Shown: piece after piece, positions 1 through 9,218 of the stretch | How the letters are laid out: each line of letters begins with the position of its first letter | Position numbering within the stretch: the stretch's first letter is position 1 | NCBI GenBank assembly: GCA_963854835.1 | Contig: OY978525.1 | Span: 48,582,196 to 48,646,195 of the forward strand | Reading direction: 5' to 3' | DNA: 64,000 bases | Origin: Megamerina dolium | Taxonomy: Eukaryota; Arthropoda; Insecta; Diptera; Megamerinidae | The notes under the pieces: generated by a model | Told to the model about the DNA's origin: nothing | Database searches by the model: none | What the model saw: only the letters and a program-made list of their open reading frames with translations | Program-made: the position numbers and the translations under genes

Positions 1-1575
1 AGGGTCAAATTTTTCAAATGCATTTGACTATTTTTTCTTGTCGATTAGCACTAATTTCATTATAATTACATTAAAATGTAGGAACCAAGGGGTGACAACA
101 GAAACACAGAATCCTTGGGACCTCTAGCTAAGACCGAGATGTGAATAATTACGGATTTTCGTCGATCATACTGCATTATGGCTAAGAGCAACTATAACGA
201 TTTCTGCTCTCTAATTTCAGTTACAGCGACACAACAACACTTGTCCTAGGGATAAGTAACTTTTTGATTTTATTCCAAGTACTAACCTTCTCATATGCAA
301 ATTCACAGAACACTATTTGCGGTAGCAGTAAATGCAACTTTAGAGGAACAAAAGGCAACGAGGTCCCTTGGTGGAATGACGAGCTTTCGAAACTTCGTAG
401 AAAATCCAGGAAACTTTTAAATCGGGCACTTAAAACCTGGTAGGAAGCTGACTGGTACAGTTATCGTCAGTTGCAGAAAGAATATAAGAAGACAGTGAAG
501 ACCTCTAAACTGGACTCTGATAAAGATTTTTGTAATGAGATAGCTGATCAGAAAAGTATGTCTAGGTTGTGCAGAGTTCTTAAAAAAGGACCAAACTGCC
601 AGACTGGACTCTCTCCTTAAACCTGATGGTACCTATACGTGCTCGAAGTTAGAGGACAATGATATACTTCTATCAGCACATTTTCCGAAAGTCTTGTGAA
701 TCAGCTTTTCACGACTGTGTTACCATAGTGGAGAAAGCAGGTATTTGCACTCGGGGCTATTTGTTGATATTGAGGGCGTTTTCAACAATCTTACCTTCAA
801 TTCCAGAAGGCTCAGCCAGAAGGCATGGTGTTGATGGATTTACGCCATGCTGTGCAATCGACTGCTTATGATAGGGGAGCACACAATGATAACGTAATGG
901 TTGAGCTTGAGAGAGTATGCGCTCAAGGAGGTGTACATTCTCCTCCTCTTTGGTGCTTTGTTTTGGACTCTCTTTCAGTTGAGCTGCATAACTTTGGCGT
1001 ACATGTTCAAGCGTATGATGACGTGTGTGTTCTAATCTCAGGAATATCACTAGGAATGATTTGCATCAAAACGCAGAGGGTTGATTTTAGTTGAGCATTG
1101 TTGCGATCTGCAAGGACTCTCTGTGAATCTAGGTAAAGCACACATCCAAAGCACTAAAAGTTAGCTGGCAATGTAGGAGGGCTTTTGGCAAAGCTTGGAA
1201 AACCGGCAATGATTCATTGGATATACACCAGTCTAATTAGATCCATTGTGTTGTATGCGTCTATGGCCTGGTGGCGCAGAACTGTGGGTTAATCCCTTCT
1301 TCTTCTCTGAACAGACTACAAAGAAATATATTCCTTGGCATCACTGGTGCTATAAAAACCACATCTAAATGCACTACATGATTTGCTTCCATTCGATCTT
1401 CAAATCTGGAAGTAAGCGTTGAAAACGGTTTTCAGACTTAAAACTTATAGAGTCTGGCATGACGGAGCTTATATGGGACACAGGCAAATATACCACCAGC
1501 TATTGGAGCAGTGTTCACTGTTCAAAACATCACCTCTCAATAATCTCAAACTTGTTCGTGCAAAGGTTTAAAAGT
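1..1575 (+). pseudogene. R1/LOA-like LINE ORF2 fragment, copy A (RT part)
   Basis: This is a decayed LINE reverse transcriptase broken by stops and frameshifts. Around 380-560 it reads a linker with PWWNDEL followed by a charged helix, typical of R1/LOA-clade ORF2 ahead of the RT. At 770-1090 it reads RT motifs: a VDIEG-like motif A, AQGGVHSPPLWCFVLDSL (motif B) and QAYDDVCVLISG where YADD is expected, so one catalytic-box residue is lost. The thumb (around 1215-1400, with SIVLYASMAWW and NRLQRNIFLGITGA) follows in other frames. The APE endonuclease is not visible; 1-250 only resembles the start of copy B. The window edge cuts the upstream end. Copies B (22818-24100, same strand) and C (39088-41340, opposite strand) are close relatives. 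Clade assignment rests on motif style. Confidence 0.8.
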
Positions 1576-1900
1576 GACAGAGAAAGTGCTCTGTTGTGTC
1601 CACATTTTCCAAACAAGACTGACAAGTCGGATCGGTTGTGACACCTACAGTGGCCATATGATGTGTTGTGCCCTGTGATGACCCAATCGGTGCCCTGAGA
1701 TCCTTCTTCTTAATCGTTGGAGAAAGTTCGCCAGTCTACAGTTTGATTCATCGCTGGAGCTACGAGAGCTTACGCCAAATATAGATTCGGCACCTGTGGG
1801 CGTACCAGCAGAGCCCTCATATACTGCCGGACCACTGCAGTATTTTTCAAGCTGTTGTGTACTATTTTTCCACAACACCACGTTACCCAACGACTAAACT
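1575..1900 (-). pseudogene. LINE RNase H / Cys-His C-terminus, inverted relative to the RT beside it
   Basis: The minus strand reads a C-terminal LINE tail. It has a TGH-like segment, then a knuckle of the form CQSCLENVDTTEHFLCHF (Cys-x2-Cys, His, Cys) after VGVTTDPT, and a TFARTSLRLL tail, in frames shifted by small indels. This part normally follows the RT on the same strand, but here it faces the RT of copy A. The same inverted order is present in copy C at 39481-39830, so the rearrangement came before the A/C duplication. An 81-codon minus-strand ORF (1890-1645) overlaps but is probably a frame shadow of this domain. Confidence 0.6.
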
Positions 1901-2283
1901 CTTAGTCGTTAGACAATAAATATTATTACTGTTATAATTATTAATGAATCAGTGGGAGGGTTTGCCGGTGAGCTTAAAAATCGGTTAAAATACCTATTGC
2001 TTATTTGGTGTGGGTGATGGCATGATAGAGTGATGCTGTGGATGCATATGATGATAGGAATGGGATGCGTTAATTCATGAATAAAACTCGCGATTTAAAA
2101 TTAAATTTATAATCAACATTTTTTTTATATTACAAATAAATTATTTTATAATAGCTAAGTTCTTTTGCACGTGAGTTACAAAAGAACACTCGCTTATTTG
2201 TCAAATTGCATGCAAAGCAACAACTAAAACAATCGACATCGCCTGTTTTAACCGAGTTCAATTGAACTCGCTTATATTTTAAG
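1900..2283 (-). repeat. LINE 3'-UTR-like tail plus flank shared with 39088-39470
   Basis: The minus-strand sequence at 1930-2080 (CATCATATG..., AGCAATAGGTATTTTAACCGA, CTCACCGGCAA.CCCTCCCACTGATTCATT, discontinuous) matches the same text at 39305-39430. It also resembles the 3' UTR of the LOA-like LINE at 36110-36245. The following 200 bp, with an 18-bp palindrome, is likewise shared with copy C. It is a passenger of the A/C inverted duplication and shows no ORF. Confidence 0.6.
2253..2270. repeat. 18-bp perfect palindrome
   Basis: CGAGTTCAATTGAACTCG equals its own reverse complement. It occurs again intact at 39101-39118 in the inverted copy. It could be a protein binding site or a coincidental dyad, and no function is inferred. 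Confidence 0.7.
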
Positions 2284-2329
2284 CGACATGAGTTATAGTG
2301 TTGCAAAGTAAAAAAACAGCACTATTGTG

Positions 2330-2960
2330 AATAGACCACTGAAAATTGTTTGGGAAATTTCAACAACACGTCAAATTTTCCTTCATTTTCTTCAACAGCA
2401 ACTAGAGCTGTATCATTTGTAAATAACAGGAACAGTAGCGGACCAAGTACACTTTTATTACTTTTAATTTTGAATAACAGTCATCTGTCACAGAATTGAC
2501 TCGACACTTTCAATATAAGCTTATGGATCAGTCCTTCGTGCCAGACTTGATCGAATGCTTGTGACACATCTAGGAATACTGTAGAACATACTCGTTTTTT
2601 TTTTTCGAGTGCTTCTTCTATTATATTAATAATTCGTTCAATTTGTTCTATTGTGGAGTGGTTACGTCTAAAGCCGAATTGATGTGGTGGTATTAAATGT
2701 TTACGTTGAATTATTGGCGTCAGTATAGCAATGAATAGCTTCTCTATTATTGGTAGCAGTGATATGATCTATACGAGGAGATATTGTGTGCTGGCTTGCC
2801 AGGCTTCGCAATCATTATTACTTCAGCCATTTTTAAGATATTGCGAAGATATTTCAATTTGAAGCAGCTATTAAAGATTATGTTAGATTACTTAGACAAT
2901 TGTGCGGTAACTGCTTTAAAACTTCACCTGTTATCATATCAAATCCAGGCGATTTTTAAT
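2330..2960 (-). pseudogene. Jockey-type LINE reverse transcriptase fragment
   Basis: The minus strand reads RT motifs of the Jockey group, scattered over frames: a PDKI/G-like finger region near 2960, a segment like PHQFGFR with IEQIERI (around 2680-2620), VFLDVSQAFDQVWHEGLI (around 2580-2530), and a LGPLLFLLFTNDTALVA-like stretch (around 2430-2390) where motif B is deleted against the active-site loop. No long ORF remains. It continues the element whose endonuclease is at 3057-3611 and whose gag is at 3640-4700, so order and strand fit one 3'-truncated copy. The intact relative is at 49876-53456. Confidence 0.75.
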
Positions 2961-3056
2961 TTTTTTAATATTTTTTATAGTATTTTTTACTTCTTTTATA
3001 GAGAAATTTGGGATTTCCAAGTCAGTGCTAGTGTTGCATGTAGTTTGAAGAAAATT

Positions 3057-3611
3057 CTATGTGTTGCATTCAACTGGCCTAAAGATATTTTCTAGATGGA
3101 CAGCATATGCATCAGCTTTCTGCTTACTATTTCTTAACCAATTGTTGTTGATTTTTAGTGGTGACAATTTTTTTATAGGACGCTTTAGGTTGTAATTTTT
3201 AGATATTTTTCGCAAGATAAAGAAATCAGGTAATTTATTCTTATCTGTTGGCCAGTATGTAGGTGTGCCTGTTTTTAAGGTGTTACATCCAGTACTTTGC
3301 GTTGCTTTGAGTAGTCCACCCCCTTTTGGTGTGATTAATCTAGAACCCCATTGGGTATGTTTTGCGTTAAAATCACCACCTATGATGGATTTTTCGCCAA
3401 GTAGCTGAAATAATTGTTTATATTGCTCACAAAGGATTCTGTGTCTTGGTGGGCTATAAAAAGCTACCAACGAAAGTGGTTGTTTGTCCGCTTCAACTAT
3501 AATTTCCATCACTTGAAATTCATCTGTGCTGACTATTAGAGCTTTGGTGTGTTTGATTTTATCTTTTATTATGACCGTACTTCCTCCTCTTGCACAATTG
3601 CTTGGGTACAT
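3057..3611 (-). pseudogene. Jockey-type LINE APE endonuclease fragment
   Basis: This is a 184-codon open stretch with the apurinic-endonuclease-like fold of LINE ORF2. GGDFNAKHTQWGSRL carries the catalytic Asp/Asn box, YSPPRH precedes it, and PTYWPTDK follows. The last 40 residues run off into a linker that resembles the region between endonuclease and RT. The N-terminal ~60 residues and the final SDH box expected of the family are missing or out of frame. The homologous protein at 52554-51331 gives the full-length comparison. It would nick target DNA if complete; this copy is a relic. Confidence 0.85.
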
Positions 3612-3639
3612 AGAGTTCTTAATTTGGAATACTGATTCC

Positions 3640-4700
3640 TTCGGTCTGGTTTTTCATTAATAATTTGCTATTGCAATAATTTGCAATATTGGCATTACCT
3701 GTACTTTCAGCTTGCAGTTGAGGGCTTACATCATTAGAAGTTGTGCTAATGTTTTTTTCCTAAGCTTTTGTAGCTTTTTTCCTACAACACAGCCTCTGTA
3801 ATTTGCTGGATGGCTCTCTCCGCAGTTACAACACTTTGGTTTTTCTGTTTTTGGTTTTTAAAAATCAATAGTTTTGTGCTTTCCAGCACATTTCACACAG
3901 CGTGGCTGGCGACCACAATAGTTTTTTGTGTGACCATATCCTTGGCACAACTTACACTGCGGAATTTGCTCTTGTTTTTTAACTGGTTCAATTTTGACAA
4001 CTGTATTTAGAATTTTTGTAATTTAATACATTTTGTTTATATCTTCTGTTGCCTCGAATAATAGGAGGAATATATCTAGAGGTTTCTTGGTTTTCCATTG
4101 TAATTTGTTTATAGCTGTAAGAGGTTTAAAATCTTATTTTTCTAGGTCATCTATTATCACCATGGACTCCCAAGAGTGATGGAAGTTTTTAGCTATGACT
4201 TTAGATACCATTATTGGAGGGGGCGAAGAATTCGCTTTCCTCCTTCTACAGTATTGATTGTATCAACACCAGTTAATGGATTTATATTGGGTTTTGGGCT
4301 TGCTTCTAGTTTTTTACTAGTTTGGGCTCATTCTGATGATGAGTCAGCTTTCGTTTTCTTTGCTGGTTTGGATCTTTTTAATATCCATTCTGTCTCCTTG
4401 GCTAGTTCTTCCTCATCCGTCTCATAACAGGTTTCTGTGAGGTTTGGTGCGTTGTTTCGAAAACATTACTATTAACAGCTGCTAATTTTAATTTGTCATT
4501 TTCATTTTTAAGGATATTTACTTCGGTCTGCAGATTAGTGCACAAGAGTTGTAGTTGTTGGATTTTTACATGCATATTGTTTTCAATTTGCAAGATTTCA
4601 TTTAGTCTCTGCATATTAATACTGTCGTATTGGCCGCCTGGCTGAGGAGTATTTCCTGTTTCCATTTGTGTACGTGAGAGAGATGCCGGTGAGCTCATAC
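3640..4700 (-). pseudogene. Jockey-type LINE ORF1 (gag-like) relic
   Basis: The minus strand starts at 4698 with a 98-codon ORF (MSSPASLSRTQ...) containing a heptad-rich coiled-coil stretch (around codons 30-75). It continues in broken frames to a zinc-knuckle cluster at about 3990-3790: C-x2-C-x4-H-x4-C (CKLCQGYGHTKNYC), then CVKCAGKH and CCNCGESH. This is the RNA-binding ORF1 protein of Jockey-group LINEs. The middle part is lost or scrambled. It lies directly upstream of the endonuclease relic on the same strand. Confidence 0.75.
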
Positions 4701-5455
4701 CTTGGTTGAGTTGATGTTCTGATATTCCTGCTTTATGGGAAAGTAAAATTGTTTAAGTTACTGCTATTGTTACTTGACAACAAATCTTGCTGTTGTTGCC
4801 GCTGTTGCTGTTGATTTTGTTCCATTTGTTCTTTTGGTTAATTGTTGTTGTTGTTACGATTGATGTGATTGTGGTGCTGATGCTACTTGTGGTTGCTGTT
4901 GTATTTGCATCAGCACACCTTTTATCACCTCTTAAATGGTTAAGCCTTTCGTTTGTGGCAAATACCATTGCTCAAAGTAAAAGTTTAAATCAGATTTTGA
5001 TGAATTTCATTATTTTCGTCATCGACAGAAATTACGTATTGACGATAGAGAAAAGTACGTAAATTGCAAACTGATGGTTTCTTATGTATATACCATTTTG
5101 TACGAAGAAAAAACACACGACATATGTATATTCGTTGGTAATATTATTTATTATAAAAAACCTTGTGGTATATATAAACGTCACTAATTTAGTATTGCAC
5201 TAATTTATTATTATTAAATTGACTATGTTCCGCAATTGGAACTTTTTAAAGATATAATTTTATACTTAAAAACTACAAGAAATAAATGAACAGAAATTAC
5301 GCGCACTGTTCGTGTCGGGAAAAAATATGTATATAAGAAAAAAAAGAAGAACAAGAATAACGAATCGACTGCTGACTGATTAAGTCAGAGTTGCATTCGC
5401 CTTCTATAAAGGTGGCACCAGACAGTGCGCGTGATGTAATAGTCTGGCGTAGACA
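4700..5455 (-). promoter_or_regulatory. 5' region of a Jockey-type LINE, conserved with 58715-59712
   Basis: About 750 bp upstream of ORF1 is shared with a second copy at 58.7-59.7 kb: CAA/GTT-rich repeats, a short MVFATNERL-type ORF (4968-4753), and a terminal block whose minus-strand start is GTGTCTACGCCAGAC. Two separate copies end at about this point (5455 and 59712), which marks the likely 5' end of the element. Jockey-group LINEs are known to carry internal promoters there; promoter activity here is inference. Confidence 0.5.
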
Positions 5456-5459
5456 CCAT

Positions 5460-6700
5460 TTATAATTTATTTTTCTAATTTATTTTAAAATATTTATAAA
5501 TTATTTACTTTTGTAAATTAATTTCTTTAACTATAACAAATATATTTACATGAAGAAATGATATAAATGTAAATTATTAAAATAAAATTATTATAGTATA
5601 CTTTAGGGCTCTATTTAATTAAGCCAAAGAGGATAGAATAACAAGAGTAGATGGATAATAATTTCTGCCGCAAATACATCTGTAGGAAATATAGTTGCGT
5701 GGTATCACTTTGAGTGATTGTGCAATAATCGAGTAAATCCAATGCCATCGTATAAATTTGCTCTCTCAATGTATTTTAATGAGTGAAATAAAATGGAAGC
5801 CATTGAAATGGTAAGATATAGTTGCAAATTTTTGAGAATTTTGATACATGAACGACAAATTGGCATATTATCTCTTCTCTCTCCCTCTCTGGCTACCTTT
5901 GACTATTTTGTAATAACACTCTGGGTGATGTTAGAATATGACAAAATATTTTCAATCATTACTTATAAAAAAAAAAATTAGAATTGAAATTATTTACAAA
6001 AAATGTATGTATTATAATAAATATCATTATCTAAAAAATAAAAGTGCGTTATCAATATCCAGTACGCATGTGCAATCCAATTGTATTCTATCCATATATG
6101 TACATAAGTACATACATATCTACAATATACAATCAAATTGAAAAGAACTTCGCACGCATGTCAACCACTGTTTGCAAACTATCTCAATTTAGTTTCTTTC
6201 TATTTGCCTATGTAAAAAGTATATGTACGATTGAATTTTTGGCATTTTTGTTGACATTCACTTTTTTTTTCATTTTTATCAGCCACCAAAATCAAAAGTA
6301 AGACACGCCAACACACCAAATGGTTCGTCTTTCGTCGATTTCACTCGCATTGGTACACAGAACACACATCTATATTGCTTTCGTTTCGTGCATATAGTTC
6401 GTATACGAGTATGGGCGGCCAATCGGCTGGTTTTATGTGCGTATAACAGAAAGGGATGCGTGAGGCAATCAGCCTCCTTCGAATTTATATGAGATTTAAA
6501 ATAAAAACCCTCTACATAACACAAGTGTTTGAGGCCATGCTCTGCAGACGCGATGATGACAAATTTAGAATGAGAGAACAAACGAAACATTTATTTCGTG
6601 CATTCTGTTACACATATACATTAGAGCGGGCCAAATTTTGTAGCCACGATCGTATAGCTAAAGCGGAAACTACTATGATATTAGGTATATTTGCAAGACA
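5460..6700. other. AT-rich stretch, no gene seen
   Basis: There are only short chance ORFs and A/T runs. A TACATACATA-type tract lies near 6100. I see no splice-consistent coding signal or repeat match to the rest of the window. Confidence 0.5.
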
Positions 6701-7310
6701 GCCCATGGGTCTAAAATTATTGTTGACGCTCCAAATTTTCAGAAATTAGTATTTCTATCCATACAAACATATTTTTTTATAATGTTTTGCATGGAATATT
6801 ATTTGTTTTTGAAAATGCGCTGGGTCAACATTATTTTTGACCCATGGTATCGTGAAAAAATATACAATACTTACAATCTATGTTAGTTTTAGTTCTTGCT
6901 ATGCGATATGTCACGGTTTTTTGCTATACAAATTTGACCGGCCCTATTACCCATGCGTGCTTTTGTTTTGTATATCAAAGACCAAATCGAAAATCAGAAA
7001 GATTCTGATTTTTCCTCTTCCTCAAGAAACGAAAGCAAAAGCAAAAGGAATAACAAGAACACATGCGTAGATGTGTGTGTGTGTGTACGGCAATACGTGG
7101 TAATCAACGAAAGACGAACAATTTGATGTGGTGGTTGCTGAGCAAGCGCAAAATGACAAAATCTTGAAAAATAGCAAAACTTCAATCGCATGCTTGCTGT
7201 GTTGCCGATCTTGCTTATTTATCAATGAAAAATAGACGATGTAGCTTTGCATACGTATATATAGTTTTTACGTAGTAAAATATGTAGAAAACGAAAAATA
7301 AGAGCAATAG
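6700..7310. repeat. Non-coding repeated unit, copy 1
   Basis: The core (6960-7310) repeats at 7805-8155 with few changes and, more diverged, at 14570-14960. Conserved parts include a block starting ATCAAAGACCAAATCGAAAA, a (TG)n run, AATACGTGGTAATCAACGAA, ACAAAATCTTGAAAAATAGC, and CGCATGCTTGCTGTGTTGCC. The upstream block GGGTCTAAAATTATTGTTGA (6708) is shared with 14427. Short ORFs in several frames are not preserved between copies, so coding looks unlikely. Function is unknown. Confidence 0.7.
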
Positions 7311-7804
7311 AAATATGGGTAAATATGGGATGATCTCTTATTGAAAATCACTTGAGTTTCTATAACTAAAACATTTTGGTAAGAATTAACTATTGTAAAC
7401 AAATTAAATTTTTATACAAAATTGTGTTCCATGATAATTTAATTAATTCTCATTACCTACATAATATTTTTAATAAATGTTGATATTCGTTAATATTTGA
7501 AAAATGTAATTTAGAATTATCCTATATAATTTCAATATTAATTGAATTTTGATCGTCGGATTCATGCATAGGAACATATGAAAGTATTTATATATGTATG
7601 TGATAAAGAACTGAAAATTCTTAAAATATATTCTGTGAAAAATTTGTACTCAATTTCTTTTTGTCATTGTAATCTCATTGATAATTCAGAGAGTGAACAA
7701 CTATGATGGCAGCCGAGGTTACTCACAGACAACTCATTCACTCATAGCTAAAGTGTGCAACTATATTTTCTACAGATAAGTGGCGCTGCGCAATTATCCG
7801 TCTA

Positions 7805-8155
7805 CTCTTGTTATTCTACCGACTTTGTTTTGTTTATCAAAGACCAAATCGAAAATCAGAAAAATTGTGATTCTTCCTATTCCACAAGAAACGAAAGCAA
7901 AAGCAATAACAAGAACGCATGCGTAGATGTGTGTGTGTATGGGAATACGTGGTAATCAACGAAAGACGAACAATTTGATGTGGTGGTTGCTGAGCAATCG
8001 CAAAATGACAAAATCTTGAAAAATAGCAAAACTTCAATCGCATGCTTGCTGTGTTGCCGATCTCGCATATTTATCAATGAAAAATAGACAATGTTTCTTT
8101 GCATACGTAGAAACGTAGAATATTTAGAAAACGAAAAATTAGAGCAATAAAAAGA
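7805..8155. repeat. Non-coding repeated unit, copy 2
   Basis: This near copy of 6960-7310 lies in direct orientation about 850 bp downstream and ends at the same AAAACGAAAAA.TAAGAGCAAT-like border. Small indels (for example a shorter TG run) separate the two. Confidence 0.75.
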
Positions 8156-8262
8156 AACAGATGATAGATACCAGAGACGCCAGATGAATATATGAATAAA
8201 ACTAAATACTTAGGGGAGAGGGCTCAAAATACTGCAGGCGTGAAATCAAAATAGAATAAATA

Positions 8263-8630
8263 ATAATATTATTGGGTGTCGTCGCTCAGTGGTTAGTGTG
8301 TTGGCATTCTGATATGTAGGTCATGGACTCAATCCCCAAGTGAACCAAAACTTTAATATCTAAAAGATTTTTTTTTCGAACTCACCTGTCGGCAAACAAT
8401 TGGAAATTCATCCGGCAGTAACAATTTGCCATGAAAACACTTCTTAAAGAAGCTCAGTGACAATGCTCAGAAAATATTATGTCACAAGCGTTCTGCCGTT
8501 ATGCTAATATAGGTAGGTCCCTTCTAATACTGTTAAAAAATTTAACACGCACGACAGTACTGGAAGAGAATCTCGGCCAAAAGCTCCTTCGAGGCCTATA
8601 AGTACCACATATTTATTTATATTTTTTTAC
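8263..8630 (+). mobile_element. tRNA-headed SINE with 11-bp target duplication
   Basis: The head (8270-8335) has a tRNA-like A box (GCTCAGTGGTTAGTGTG) and B box (GGTCATGGACTCAATCCCC), the internal RNA polymerase III promoter of tRNA-derived SINEs. The body matches the minus-strand SINE at 55175-55566 (CACCTGTCGGCAA, CCGGCAGTAACAA, TAGGTAGGTCCCTTCTAAT). TAGAATAAATA flanks it on both sides (8252-8262 and 8631-8641), consistent with target-primed insertion. The tail is rich in TATTTATTTAT. It has no ORF; mobilisation would depend on a LINE partner. Confidence 0.85.
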
Positions 8631-8773
8631 TAGAATAAATATCAAAAGGCACGTTTAAGAGCTAGGTTGTAAGCATGTAGAAAACAAGGTAAACAGATAA
8701 ATAAAAATTTATAAAACAAAAACATCACAAACTCAGTATTCCTTATTCTATTTGCACAAATATATATTAAAAT

Positions 8774-9212
8774 ATTGTTACGTTTTTATTCTGTGAGCGT
8801 TTAATTCTATTTGAATTACCTTGTTCGATCACTGGATTTTGTTAATAATAACTGCAACACTTTTTTTATACAACTATTACAGAAACAATTTATTTAATAA
8901 ACTCTATTTCCAATCAACTCTGTTTATAATCAACTATTTACAATAACACTTTAATGTACTAGCAACTTTTGCCTCTGTATAGATGTTTGCACAGTCACAT
9001 TCGGAATTCGATTGATTGTCACTTCTCAACACTGGCTCTATTTATACTCTGTTGGCAACACCCCAGAATCTTCCTTTATCGAGATTCTTCTCTTCCTTTC
9101 TCGTTGGCTTGTTCTGGTTATCGTTTATTTCTTTTTGTTGACATTCGTTTCGATGCTGCCAATAGTGTCAGTCACAATAGTGATGAGCAACCAACTATCG
9201 ATACTTGTTACA
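8774..9212 (-). repeat. 3' LTR of the gypsy element (full length)
   Basis: In element orientation it runs from TGTAACAAGTATCGATAG at 9212 to CGTAACAAT at 8774, about 440 bp. It includes a TATAAATA box (plus-strand 9039-9046) and an AATAAA signal near 8900. The right-hand LTR at 14061-14206 shares the last ~145 bp, and a third LTR lies at 38713-39087 on the plus strand. The LTR follows the pol stop codon by only about 6 bp, so there is no room for env. Confidence 0.85.
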
Positions 9213-9218
9213 CTGCAC

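Noticed and set aside
4787..5062. Leu/Val-rich plus-strand ORF that looks like a membrane protein
   Set aside because: It is a translation of GTT/CAA repeats opposite the Jockey leader.
6994..8104. Paired minus-strand ORFs in the two non-coding units (MRLKFCYFSRF...)
   Set aside because: They differ in length and end by indels, are absent from the third copy, and have no upstream coding context.
8276..8340. Possible tRNA gene at 8276 and on the minus strand at 55560-55500
   Set aside because: A and B boxes are present, but the cloverleaf arms do not pair well and each is the head of a dispersed SINE with target duplications.
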